Shown here piece after piece: positions 15,746 to 23,998 of a DNA stretch of 64,000 nt (the first letter of the stretch is position 1; each line of letters starts with the position of its first letter). This DNA is from Streptomyces sp. ISL-1 (GTDB lineage: Bacteria > Actinomycetota > Actinomycetes > Streptomycetales > Streptomycetaceae), in the NCBI RefSeq assembly GCF_018614585.1, contig NZ_JAGGOI010000060.1:1-64000 (forward strand), given 5' to 3'. The translations under genes and the position numbers were made by a program. A model generated the notes under the pieces. That model did not search any database. It had not been told where the DNA came from and saw only the letters and a program-made list of their open reading frames with translations.

Positions 15746-15960
15746 ATCTGCTGCGTATGGCGCACGGACCGGGCCACCGGTACCTCGTCCCGGGCAGCGC
15801 GCTCGGCGGCGCGCTGATGCTCGTCGCGGGGGACCTCGCCGCGCGGACCGTCGCCCAGCCCGCCGAGCTTCCCCTCGGCGTGCTCACCGCGCTCTTCGGC
15901 AGCCCGTCCTTCTTCTGGCTGCTGCGCAGGAGACGTCGTAGGCAAGGAGGTTGGGCGTGA
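15739..15960 (+). pseudogene. Remnant of heme ABC permease (HmuU/FecCD), C-terminal end only
   Basis: The reading frame ending at TGA 15960 translates to PHLLRMAHGPGHRYLVPGSA..., then two hydrophobic segments and AELPLGVLTALFGSPSFFWL, followed by arginines. This is the last 70 residues of FecCD permeases (PHLLR, DLLART, PAELP-G-LTA-G-P-F-WLL). About 80 percent of the gene, including all earlier helices, is missing. A good ribosome site (AAGGAGG) and the GTGA overlap for the next gene are still present at its end, as in an intact hmuUV operon. Confidence 0.85.
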
Positions 15961-16378
15961 GGGCCCTCAAGGAGCCTCTTCGCGGCGCGCGGGCGCGAGC
16001 TGCCCGCTCCCACCGCCCTGGGCAGCCCACTCGTCGAGGCGCGCGCACTGTATGTGCGGCTCGGGCAGCGCGAGTTCCTCAGCGGCATCGATCTCGCCGC
16101 CCGGGCCGGCGAAGTGCTCGCGCTCGTCGGGCCCGCGCCCTCGTCGGGCCCGCGCCGCGGCCGGGGACGCGGTCGTCGTCGTACTGCACGACCTCGACCT
16201 CGCTGCCGCGTACGCGGACCGGGTCGCCGTACTGCACCGCGGACGGATCGCTGCCGACGGTCCGCCCGCCGGGGTGTTCGACGACGAACTGCTGAGGCGG
16301 GTCTACCGCCGGCCGGTCGAGGTGCTGGCGCACCCGCGGACCGGAGCGCCACTGGTCCTGCCGAGGAGGGCAATTTGA
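15957..16378 (+). pseudogene. Decayed heme ABC transporter ATPase (HmuV)
   Basis: The GTG at 15957 overlaps the hmuU stop. Three frames are needed to read it: a lead, then SPLVEARALYVRLGQREFL...GEVLALVGPAP, then AAAGDAVVVVLHDLDLAAAY...HRGRIAADGPPAGVFDDELL. The part between, holding Walker A, Q-loop, signature and Walker B, is deleted. At the junction a 17-bp unit (TCGTCGGGCCCGCGCC plus one base, from 16124 and 16141) is duplicated in tandem and shifts the frame. No ATPase can be made. Confidence 0.88.
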
Positions 16379-16458
16379 CGCTCGCTTGACCCTCCCGTGA
16401 CAGCGCCGTGGCCGAGGCCCGGATTTGAGAGCTACATCACTGGACCCGCGGGTATTGC

Positions 16459-16497
16459 TCAGGTAAGCCTCGGTTAAGTTAGGTCCGCCTCACCCGT
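16459..16497 (+). promoter_or_regulatory. Two iron-box-like sites upstream of efeO
   Basis: CAGGTAAGCCTCGG (from 16460) resembles the site before heme oxygenase, and TTAGGTCCGCCTCACCCGT (16479-16497) matches 13 of 19 positions of TTAGGTTAGGCTCACCTAA. They end 23 bp before the efeO start, where a bound DmdR/IdeR dimer pair would block the promoter. Confidence 0.75.
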
Positions 16498-16519
16498 ACC
16501 CGTCCTCTGTGGAGCCCGT

Positions 16520-17662
16520 ATGCGAGCCGTCCGTCTGTCCGTCGTCACCGCCGCCGCAACCGCCGCCGCCCTGACCGCCGTCACGGGCTGCGCCGACAAG
16601 AGCGACGCCAAGGGCGGCGACGGTGGCATCGTCGTCACGGCGAAGGACGACTCCTGCGAGGTGTCGAAGAAGGAGTTCCCGGCCGGCCATGTCGAGCTGG
16701 CCATCGAGAACAAGGGCTCCAAGGTCACCGAGGTCTACCTTCTCTTCCCCGACGACCGCATCGTCGCCGAGCGCGAGAACATCGGCCCCGGCACGAAGCA
16801 GAAGCTCACCGCCGAGGTGAAGGCCGGTACTTACGAGGTCGCCTGCAAGCCCGGTATGAAGGGCGACGGCATCCGCCGACAGGTTACCGCCACCGGCGAA
16901 GGCAAGGCCGCCCGGCGCAGCCCCGAGATGGACGCAGCCGTCGCCGCGTACCGCAAGTACGTGCAGACGCAGGCCGACGAGACGCTGCCGAAGGCGAAGG
17001 TCTTCGCGGACGCCGTGAAGGCCGGCGACATCGAGGCCGCCAAGAAGGCATACGCCGACTCCCGCATCGGCTGGGAGCGCACCGAGCCGGTCGCCGAGTC
17101 CTTCGGGGACATCGACCCGAAGGTCGACCTGCGCGAGGACGGTCTGGAGAAGGACCAGAAGTGGACCGGCTGGCACACCCTCGAGAAGGCGCTGTGGCAG
17201 ACGAAGAAGGTCGGCCCCGCGGAGAAGGCCCTCGCCGACACCCTCATCAAGGACCTGACGGACTGGCAGAAGAAGGTCGGCACGGCCGAGATCTCCCCGA
17301 CCTCCATGGCCAACGGCGCCAAGGAGCTGCTGGACGAGGTCGCCACCGGCAAGGTCACCGGTGAGGAGGAGCGCTACAGCCACACCGACCTCGTCGACTT
17401 CAAGGCGAATGTCGAGGGTGCGCAGAAGTCGCACGAGCTGCTCAAGCCGGTCGCCTCGAAGAACGACCCGAAGCTCGTCGCCGAGCTGGACAGGCAGTTC
17501 GCGGCGCTGAACAAGCTGCTCGACAAGTACCGCAAGGACACCACCTCGTACGAGTTCACGTCGTACGACAAGGTCGGCAAGGCGGAGCGCAAGGAGCTCA
17601 GCGACGCGGTCAACGCGCTCGCCGAGCCGCTGTCCAAGCTCGCCGCCGCGGTTGTGAAGTAG
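16520..17662 (+). CDS. efeO: EfeO: iron-uptake lipoprotein with cupredoxin and imelysin (M75) domains
   Basis: Surface lipoprotein that captures iron for the EfeUOB uptake system. 380 residues: signal peptide with lipobox TAVTG-C (lipid-modified Cys near 24), a cupredoxin-like domain (about 35-125) and an imelysin/M75 domain (about 130-380) with the metal motif HTLEKALW (HxxE) in GWHTLE. GGAG lies 5 nt before ATG 16520. It heads efeO-efeB-efeU; the order differs from enteric efeUOB. Iron boxes upstream indicate repression by iron-loaded DmdR/IdeR. Confidence 0.95.
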   Translation: MRAVRLSVVTAAATAAALTAVTGCADKSDAKGGDGGIVVTAKDDSCEVSKKEFPAGHVELAIENKGSKVTEVYLLFPDDRIVAERENIGPGTKQKLTAEVKAGTYEVACKPGMKGDGIRRQVTATGEGKAARRSPEMDAAVAAYRKYVQTQADETLPKAKVFADAVKAGDIEAAKKAYADSRIGWERTEPVAESFGDIDPKVDLREDGLEKDQKWTGWHTLEKALWQTKKVGPAEKALADTLIKDLTDWQKKVGTAEISPTSMANGAKELLDEVATGKVTGEEERYSHTDLVDFKANVEGAQKSHELLKPVASKNDPKLVAELDRQFAALNKLLDKYRKDTTSYEFTSYDKVGKAERKELSDAVNALAEPLSKLAAAVVK

Positions 17663-17675
17663 AGGGGGGCACCAC

Positions 17676-19025
17676 ATGTCCGAGCAGACCAAAGACATGT
17701 CCGAGAAGGCCGCGGACGTGCCCGCGGAGGCCGCAAACGTGCCCGCGGAGAGCGCAGGCGCGTCCGACGAAACCGGCAGGTCCGAGGAGATGGGCGGCAC
17801 GGCTCCGTCCCGTCGTGCGCTGCTCGGCTGGGGCGGTGCGGGCCTCGCGCTCGGCGCCGCCGCTGCCGGCGGCGCGGCGCTCGCCGTGGGCCGCGAGGAC
17901 ACCGCAGTGCCCGCCGCCTCGAGCGGCGCGGCCGTTCCCTTCCACGGCGCGCACCAGGCCGGCATCGCCACCGCCGTTCAGGACCGGCTGCACTTCGCGA
18001 CCTTCGACGTGAAGACGAAGGACCGCTCCGAGCTGATTCAGCTGCTCAAGGACTGGACGCGGGCGGCCGAGCGGATGACGGCCGGGCAGGCTGTCGGCGA
18101 GGGCGCGTACGGCGGTCCGGGAGAGGCCCCGCCGGACGACACCGGCGAGGCACTCGGCCTCAAGCCGTCCCGGCTGACGCTGACCATCGGCTTCGGCCCG
18201 TCCCTGTTCGCCAAGGGCCGCTTCGGCCTTGAGGGCAAGCGCCCGGGCGCCCTGGTCGATCTGCCGAAGTTCCCCGGCGACAACCTCGATCCGGCGCGCA
18301 GCGACGGCGACTTGTGTGTACAGGCCTGCGCGGACGACCCGCAGGTCGCGGTGCACGCGATCCGCAACCTCGCCCGGATCGGCTTCGGCAAGGTCGCGGT
18401 CCGCTGGTCGCAACTCGGCTTCGGCAAGACCTCGTCGACGACGCCCGACGCGCAGACCCCGCGCAACATGATGGGCTTCAAGGACGGCACCCGGAACATC
18501 GCCGGGACGGACACGGCGGGGCTCGAGAAGCATGTCTGGGTGTCCCAGAAGGACGGTCCGGCCTGGATGACGGGCGGCTCCTACCTCGTCGCGCGCCGGA
18601 TCCGGATGAACATCGAGACCTGGGACCGTACGTCGCTGACGGAGCAGGAGGACATCTTCGGCCGGGACAAGGGCGAGGGCGCCCCGGTCGGCAAGGCCAA
18701 GGAGCGCGACGAGCCGTTCCTGCCGGCGATGCTGCCGACCGCGCATGTGCGGCTCGCGCACCCGGACACCAACGGCGGCGCGAAGCTGCTGCGCCGCGGC
18801 TACTCCTTCACCGACGGCACGGACGGCCTGGGCCGCCTGGACGCGGGGCTGTTCTTCCTCGCGTACCAGCGCGACGTCCACAAGGGCTTCATCCCGGTGC
18901 AGCGCTCCCTCGCGGCGAGCGACGACCTCAACGAGTACATCCAGCACGTGGGTTCGGCGCTGTTCGCGATCCCGCCGGGCGTCCGGGACAAGGACGACTG
19001 GTGGGGCCGGGCGCTGTTCTCCTGA
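17676..19025 (+). CDS. efeB: EfeB: Tat-exported DyP-type heme peroxidase
   Basis: Dye-decolourising peroxidase exported folded by the Tat pathway; in EfeUOB it is thought to oxidise ferrous iron or act on heme at the cell surface. 449 residues. A repetitive acidic lead (PAEAANVPAES) precedes the twin-arginine signal SRRALLGWGGAGLALGAAAAGG. The DyP motif GFKDGTRN (GxxDG) carries the catalytic aspartate; the proximal heme histidine is probably in TAHVRLAHP, and the distal arginine in LVARRIRMN. The start lies 13 bp after efeO. Confidence 0.95.
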   Translation: MSEQTKDMSEKAADVPAEAANVPAESAGASDETGRSEEMGGTAPSRRALLGWGGAGLALGAAAAGGAALAVGREDTAVPAASSGAAVPFHGAHQAGIATAVQDRLHFATFDVKTKDRSELIQLLKDWTRAAERMTAGQAVGEGAYGGPGEAPPDDTGEALGLKPSRLTLTIGFGPSLFAKGRFGLEGKRPGALVDLPKFPGDNLDPARSDGDLCVQACADDPQVAVHAIRNLARIGFGKVAVRWSQLGFGKTSSTTPDAQTPRNMMGFKDGTRNIAGTDTAGLEKHVWVSQKDGPAWMTGGSYLVARRIRMNIETWDRTSLTEQEDIFGRDKGEGAPVGKAKERDEPFLPAMLPTAHVRLAHPDTNGGAKLLRRGYSFTDGTDGLGRLDAGLFFLAYQRDVHKGFIPVQRSLAASDDLNEYIQHVGSALFAIPPGVRDKDDWWGRALFS

Positions 19026-19049
19026 CCCGCTCGTAGGAAAGGACCCGAC

Positions 19050-20018
19050 GTGTTCGGCAACTATCTCATCGGCCTGCGCGAGGGCCTCGAAGCCAGCCTG
19101 GTCGTCTGCATCCTCATCGCGTATCTGGTCAAGACCGGGCGACGGGACGCGCTGCGTCCGATCTGGATCGGCATCGGGGTCGCGGTCGCCATCTCGCTCG
19201 GCTTCGGCTTCGCGCTCGAATACGGCTCGCAGGAGCTGACGTTCGAGGCGCAGGAACTGCTCGGCGGCACCCTGTCCATCCTCGCGGTGTGCCTGGTGAC
19301 CTGGATGGTCTTCTGGATGCGGCGCACCGCGCGGCATCTGAAGTCCGAACTGCACGGCAAGCTGGACGCCGCGCTGCAGATGGGTACGGGCGCACTCGTC
19401 GCGACCGCCTTCCTGGCGGTGGGCCGCGAGGGCCTGGAGACGGCGCTGTTCGTCTGGGCGTCGGTCCGGGCGGCCACGGACGAGAGCCACAGCACGCAGG
19501 CGCCGCTGCTGGGCGTCCTGCTCGGCATCGCCACCGCGATCCTGCTGGGCTGGCTGTTCTACCGGGGCGCGCTGCGGATCAACCTGGCCAAGTTCTTCAC
19601 CTGGACCGGCGGCATGCTGGTCGTCGTGGCGGCCGGTGTGCTGGCGTACGGCGTCCATGACCTGCAGGAGGCCCGCTTCCTGGGCGGTCTGGTGGACAAG
19701 GCGTTCAACATCAGCACGACGATCCCGCCGGACACCTGGTACGGCACGCTGCTGAAGGGCGTCTTCAACTTCCAGCCCGACCCGACGGTCCTCCAGGTCA
19801 CGGTGTGGGTGCTGTATCTGGTCCCGACGCTCGGGCTGTTCCTGGCCCCGGTAGGGTTCGGACGGTCAGTGGGGGTCAAGGAGCAGAAGGCAACCGATGA
19901 GAAGGCTGAGTCGGGCAGCGACAGGGCTCGCGGCGATGACGGTGTTGTGCCTGACGGCGAGCGGGTGCGTGACGGTGCACGGGGAGCGGGAGATCGTACC
20001 GTCGGCGACGAAGTCTGA
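19050..20018 (+). CDS. efeU: EfeU: FTR1-family iron permease
   Basis: Seven-helix membrane permease that moves ferric iron across the cytoplasmic membrane with EfeO and EfeB. 322 residues. Both iron-binding REGLE motifs are present: LREGLEAS near residue 10 in helix 1 and GREGLETA near residue 133 in helix 4. The last 40 residues (from about 283) are hydrophilic and lie in sequence that also encodes the signal peptide of the next gene in another frame, an overlap of 122 bp. The extension is probably not essential; FTR1 proteins usually stop soon after helix 7. Confidence 0.94.
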   Translation: MFGNYLIGLREGLEASLVVCILIAYLVKTGRRDALRPIWIGIGVAVAISLGFGFALEYGSQELTFEAQELLGGTLSILAVCLVTWMVFWMRRTARHLKSELHGKLDAALQMGTGALVATAFLAVGREGLETALFVWASVRAATDESHSTQAPLLGVLLGIATAILLGWLFYRGALRINLAKFFTWTGGMLVVVAAGVLAYGVHDLQEARFLGGLVDKAFNISTTIPPDTWYGTLLKGVFNFQPDPTVLQVTVWVLYLVPTLGLFLAPVGFGRSVGVKEQKATDEKAESGSDRARGDDGVVPDGERVRDGARGAGDRTVGDEV

Positions 20019-20886
20019 GGCCGCGCAGGCGCTCAAGGACTTCACCGACGCGTACAACAAGGCGGACAAGGCCTACGATCCGGCTCTGGACGCGGCCCAT
20101 GTCACCGGTGCGCTCGGCGCGATCAACCAGGCCGGCCTCAAGGCGCGCAGCGTCAACTACCCAAACGGCAACCCGCAGCATGTGCCGCTGGAGCTGACGG
20201 ACGCGAAGTTCGCAATCCCGAAGAAGGCGGGCTGGCCGCGGTTCTTCCTCGCGGACGTCGACTCCAACCGCGACCAGGACAAGGGCGCGCTGGACAACCG
20301 CTGGGTGCTGGTCTTCGTACGCAGCGACGTGGACCAGCTGTGGGAGGCCGCGTATCTGACGATCCTGTCTCCCGGCCGGATACCCGCCCTGAAGACCGAC
20401 GAGGACGGGTGGGCCGAGCCGGTCGCGCCGGACAGCGCCGCGCTGGCGGTCGCTCCGCGCGATCTGAGCGAGGAGTACTCCTCGTACTTGCAGAACGGCA
20501 AGCCGGAGCACTTCAAGGACGGTCCGCACACCTCGGGTTGGCGCGAGTCCCGCAAGAAGGACTCGAATCTGCCGGGGATGTCCACGCAGTACATCGACCA
20601 GCCGCTGGACTCCGACGACTTCGCGCCACTCGGTCTTGTCACCGCGGACGGCGACGCGCTGGTCTTCTTCGCCATGCGCAACTACGAGCGGCAGACCGCC
20701 GCGAAGGGTGTACGGCTGAAGGTCCACCCGGATGTGAAGGCGCTGCTGACGGGCGACGTGAAGTCCACGGTCACCAAGGAGCGGGTCTCCAGCCAGGCGG
20801 TGACGGTGCCGACGGTTGGCGCGGGGGGCGGGGACGTCGATGTGCTGGGCCGGCTGACGGGTCTGACGGCGGCGAAGGGGTCGTAG
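19897..20886 (+). CDS. Secreted lipoprotein of unknown function, efe operon tail
   Basis: 329 residues with signal peptide LSRAATGLAAMTVLCL and lipobox TASG-C, so it is anchored outside the membrane. No catalytic motif is recognised. The mature part has alternating charged and aromatic segments with no repeats. AAGGAG lies about 14 nt before ATG 19897, inside efeU. The gene begins 122 bp before the efeU stop in another frame, so its expression should follow efeU. Its place suggests a role with iron uptake, which is inference only. Confidence 0.85.
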   Translation: MRRLSRAATGLAAMTVLCLTASGCVTVHGEREIVPSATKSEAAQALKDFTDAYNKADKAYDPALDAAHVTGALGAINQAGLKARSVNYPNGNPQHVPLELTDAKFAIPKKAGWPRFFLADVDSNRDQDKGALDNRWVLVFVRSDVDQLWEAAYLTILSPGRIPALKTDEDGWAEPVAPDSAALAVAPRDLSEEYSSYLQNGKPEHFKDGPHTSGWRESRKKDSNLPGMSTQYIDQPLDSDDFAPLGLVTADGDALVFFAMRNYERQTAAKGVRLKVHPDVKALLTGDVKSTVTKERVSSQAVTVPTVGAGGGDVDVLGRLTGLTAAKGS

Positions 20887-20924
20887 CGGTACGCCAGTTG
20901 ACCGCAGCGCGCTTCCCGAACCGG

Positions 20925-21350
20925 GGTTCCGCCCCGAGCCCCCGCACGCCCTTCGGGCGTTGTTCTCAATCGCCGGACGGGCTGAATTCCCGCCCGCCGG
21001 GCGGAAGTTCGAGCCCCGTCGGCAGAACTTCAAGGCAGCCCGGGCGAAAATCAAGCCCCGTGGGGTCCCCCGGACGAAGTCCGGGCGAGATTGAGGCGCA
21101 GGGCCCCCCGGAGCCGAGCCCCGAAATCGAGCCCGTGGGCCCCCGACGAAGCCTGGGGGAGATTGAGGCGCGGGTCCCGGGGCCGAGCCCGCAAACCAGC
21201 CCCGTGGGGTTCCCCCCGACGGAGTCTGGGGGAGATTGAGGCGCGGGGTCCGGGGCGGAGCCCCGCAAACCAGCCCGTGGGGGTCCCCCGGACGCAGCCT
21301 GGGGGATTGAGGCGCGGGGCCCGCGGCCGAGCTCCGGCCACGGGCGGGCC
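20925..21350. repeat. Array of dispersed GC-rich repeats in a long noncoding gap
   Basis: About 425 bp without a convincing gene. The motif GGGGGAGATTGAGGCGCGGG and close variants recur about five times (near 21085, 21160, 21230, 21300), each next to CCCCGTGGGGT-type hairpins and GACGAAGCCTGGG-type segments. TCAATCGCCGG (20966-20976) and inverted ACAACGCCCGAA (20952-20963) link it to the copies at 7.9 and 12.9 kb. It lies between the convergent lipoprotein and prim-pol genes and may end transcription from both sides. Confidence 0.8.
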
Positions 21351-22105
21351 TAGCGGCTCAGCGGCCAGGCCACCTCGTGGCGGTCCACGCCGCCCTCCAC
21401 CCCGCCCGCCCACTTCGCGCACGCATCCGTCAGCGTCTCGAGCAGCGTCAGCGGATCCGGCAGCGGATGCTCCGGCCCGCGCACCCAGGCCACCTCCAGC
21501 TCACCGGGCAACCGCGCCGGCGGTACGAGTACATAGCTGCCCCGGCAGTGCCAGCGCAGCCCCGGATGCTCGTCCATCGTCTCGGGGTGGCAGTCCAACT
21601 CGCAGGGCCACCACTCGTCCTCGTCCTCGGGCGTGCCGCGGGTGGCGGTGAAGAACAGCATCCGGTCGGCGCCGGACTCGGCGACGGGGCCGACCTCGAT
21701 GCCCCGTTCCAGCAGCCGGGCCAGCGCGCTGCGGCCGGCTTCCAGCGGGACGTCGAGTACGTCGTGGACCATGCCGGTCGCCGTGATGAAGTTCGCCTCC
21801 GGCTGCCCCTCGGCCCAGCGCTCGATCTGCGCGGGGTCGGTCGTGGACTGCGTCTGCCAGGCGAAGGAGACGGGGTGCCTGCCGGGCGTCGGACAGCCCA
21901 TGCGCTCACAGGAACAGCGGTACGAGACGGGGTACGCGGCGGGCGCGAGCGGCAGTCCCGCGGCGCCGGCAGCCAGCAGCAGAGTCACACGGCGGGAGTC
22001 GTCGGCGTCGGTGTTCTTGGGGCGTCGGCGCAGCCACTGGGGCAGCCGGCTCTCCCGGGACAGCCTGTTCTCCGTGCCGCGGTAGCGGCCGATACCGTCG
22101 CCCAT
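21350..22105 (-). CDS. Bifunctional primase/polymerase-domain protein
   Basis: 251-residue protein resembling the stand-alone prim-pol N-terminal domain proteins found in Streptomyces chromosomes. The core GLPLAPAAYPVSYRCSC, GRHPVSFAWQTQSTTDPAQIERW, ANFITATG and DVLDVPLEAG follows the prim-pol order (HPG-like turn, T-DP--I--W, N---TG, VLDV). Only one of the two catalytic acidic positions is clear, so polymerase activity is doubtful. No helicase domain follows. A purine-rich GAGGGG precedes ATG 22105. Role in the chromosome unknown. Confidence 0.75.
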   Translation of the reverse strand: MGDGIGRYRGTENRLSRESRLPQWLRRRPKNTDADDSRRVTLLLAAGAAGLPLAPAAYPVSYRCSCERMGCPTPGRHPVSFAWQTQSTTDPAQIERWAEGQPEANFITATGMVHDVLDVPLEAGRSALARLLERGIEVGPVAESGADRMLFFTATRGTPEDEDEWWPCELDCHPETMDEHPGLRWHCRGSYVLVPPARLPGELEVAWVRGPEHPLPDPLTLLETLTDACAKWAGGVEGGVDRHEVAWPLSR

Positions 22106-22197
22106 CTATCCCCTCACACCTCACGTTCGCCACCGGCGGACTCTGCCATGGTCCCACCTTCCCGGGCGCCAGGTGGCCGCACCCCCCGATCCGGCGA

Positions 22198-22803
22198 TCA
22201 GGACCGCGGTGCGAGGCCGTACAGCGCGTACTCGACGATCGCGTCCGCGTAGTCGTGGGTGAGCGGGAGCGTATGCAGCAGCCAGCGATGGGTGAGGGGT
22301 CCGGTGAACAGTTCCAGGGCGGTACGGAGTTCGATGCCGACGCGTACGCCCCCGGTGTCCTGGGCGGCCCGCAGCCGCTTCACGTACAGCTGGAGCTGGG
22401 GTTCGAGCAGTTTCTCGACGAACTGCGCGGCGAGCTCGGGGTTGACCACGCTCTCGGCGGCGAGCGCGCGGGCGGGGCCGTCGTAGGCGGGGCTGTTCAG
22501 CTCGTCGACGGTGGCCCGCAGCACCAGTTTGAGGTCGGCTTCGAGGTCGCCCGTGTCGGGGATCTCACTCTCGCCCTCGGACGCCCGCTCGGCGAGGTCG
22601 AGGAAGGCCTCCAGCAGGACGGCGGCCTTGGAGGGCCACCAGCGGTAGATCGTCTGCTTGCCGACGCCGGCGCGGGCGGCGATGCCCTCGATGGTGGTCT
22701 TGGCGTAGCCGGCCTCGCCGACGAGGGCGAGGGCGGCGTCGTAGATGGCGCGACGGGAGCGTTCGCTGCGGCGGGAGGAGTCGGGGGCCTTGGTCTCGCT
22801 CAT
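22198..22803 (-). CDS. TetR-family transcriptional regulator
   Basis: 201 residues. The N-terminal helix-turn-helix AIYDAALALVGEAGYAKTTIEGIAARAGVGKQTIYRWWPSKAAVL is a textbook TetR DNA-binding domain (residues about 19-62); the C-terminal part resembles TetR_C_16/AcrR ligand domains. The start lies 29 bp from a partly symmetric site sharing GTCTCGTA with the operator of the MFS gene at 147-1754, so besides autoregulation it might control that exporter. Neighbours are unrelated. Confidence 0.92.
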   Translation of the reverse strand: MSETKAPDSSRRSERSRRAIYDAALALVGEAGYAKTTIEGIAARAGVGKQTIYRWWPSKAAVLLEAFLDLAERASEGESEIPDTGDLEADLKLVLRATVDELNSPAYDGPARALAAESVVNPELAAQFVEKLLEPQLQLYVKRLRAAQDTGGVRVGIELRTALELFTGPLTHRWLLHTLPLTHDYADAIVEYALYGLAPRS

Positions 22804-22831
22804 GGCGTCAATCTACCAACGGGAGGAGCCG

Positions 22832-22849
22832 ATACGTTTCGTCTCGTAC
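22832..22849. promoter_or_regulatory. Possible autoregulatory operator of the tetR-like gene
   Basis: ATACGTTTCGTCTCGTAC lies 29 bp before the tetR-like start codon. Outer arms ATACG and CGTAC are nearly symmetric, and GTCTCGTA is shared with the perfect palindrome at 1779-1797. The match is partial and spacing differs by one base. Confidence 0.4.
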
Positions 22850-22865
22850 GTGATGACCTGGCTGG

Positions 22866-23870
22866 TCAGCCGTCGGAGGCGTCCGGCGGCCAGGCGTCGC
22901 CCCATTCCGCGTCGCGGGCCGCCTTGTACAGCGGACCCTGGCGCTTGGTCACCGTTTCGCGGCGGAGTTCCCCCGGCTGCGTACACAGTTCGAGCAGGAC
23001 CAGGCCCTTGCGGATCTGGGGTTTGCGGGTGACCCGGGCGGGGGCGGGTGTGGCCGGGAAGCGGACCGCGGCGACGTAGCTGAACTTCTCGTCCTCGTAC
23101 GGCAGTGAACCGCCCTTCACCTGACGGTGCAGCGAGGAGCGGCTGACCCGGGCCGCGAAGTGGCACCAGTCCGAGCCCGGCTCGATGGGGCACGCGTCGC
23201 TGTGCGGGCAGGGCGCGGCGACCGTCAGGCCCGCCGCGATCAGCCGGTCGCGGGCCTCGATCACACGGGCATAGCCGTCGGGGGTGCCGGGTTCGACGAT
23301 CACGACGGCCTGGGCGGCGCGGGCCGCCTCGATGACGACAGCGGCCCGGTCCTTCGGAGTGAGTTCCTTCAGGACATAGGAGACCGTGACGAGGTCCGTG
23401 CTCGCCATCCGGAGCGCGTCGCTGATCCGCGCTCGCCGCCACTCGGCGGCGAGCAGCGCGGGCACCCCGGAGGCGACGGCCAGTTCGCGGCCCAGTGCCA
23501 GCGCGGGCTCGGCCCAGTCGAGGACGGTGGTGCGCGGGGCGTCCTCCTCCCAGGCCTCGGCGACCGCCCAGCTCGCCGAGCCCGTCCCGCCGCCGATGTC
23601 CGTGTGGGTGGCCGGGGACCACTCGGGGGCCGCGGCCCGCAGCGCGGCGAGCGCGGACCGTACCGCCTCGAAGGTCGCGGGCATCCGGTACGCCGCGTAC
23701 GCGGCGACGTCGGAGCGGTCCCGCAGCACGGGCGCGTCGGTCGGGGTGGTCCCCCGGTAGTTGGCGATCAGCCGCTCGACGGCCTGGGCCGTCTGCGTGG
23801 GCGGCTGCTCGGCCAGGAGTTCGGCCAGGGCGTCGCGCAGGGCTTCCGCGGTGGGGAGGGTGGCGTTCAC
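22866..23870 (-). CDS. Rsm22-family ribosomal small-subunit methyltransferase-like protein
   Basis: 334-residue SAM-dependent methyltransferase of the Rsm22 family, linked to small ribosomal subunit assembly. The SAM loop is DIGGGTGSASWAVAEAW near residue 92, and the family's cysteine cluster appears as PCPHSDACPIEPGSDWCHF (three cysteines plus histidines), an iron-sulfur or zinc site in homologs. I chose GTG 23870 because TAGAAT (23877-23882) lies 6 nt upstream, which suggests leaderless translation; TTG 23876 is in frame two codons earlier. Confidence 0.85.
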   Translation of the reverse strand: MNATLPTAEALRDALAELLAEQPPTQTAQAVERLIANYRGTTPTDAPVLRDRSDVAAYAAYRMPATFEAVRSALAALRAAAPEWSPATHTDIGGGTGSASWAVAEAWEEDAPRTTVLDWAEPALALGRELAVASGVPALLAAEWRRARISDALRMASTDLVTVSYVLKELTPKDRAAVVIEAARAAQAVVIVEPGTPDGYARVIEARDRLIAAGLTVAAPCPHSDACPIEPGSDWCHFAARVSRSSLHRQVKGGSLPYEDEKFSYVAAVRFPATPAPARVTRKPQIRKGLVLLELCTQPGELRRETVTKRQGPLYKAARDAEWGDAWPPDASDG

Positions 23871-23998
23871 CGACAAATTCTAGGCACGGAATCGGGACAG
23901 AACAGCGACGGATCCGAACTCCTGGTGGCGCGGGGGCTGTTGCTACGCTGACGGCCGTCGCCGCTCACAGTACGTGGCGCACCGCTCACGGGGGGACG

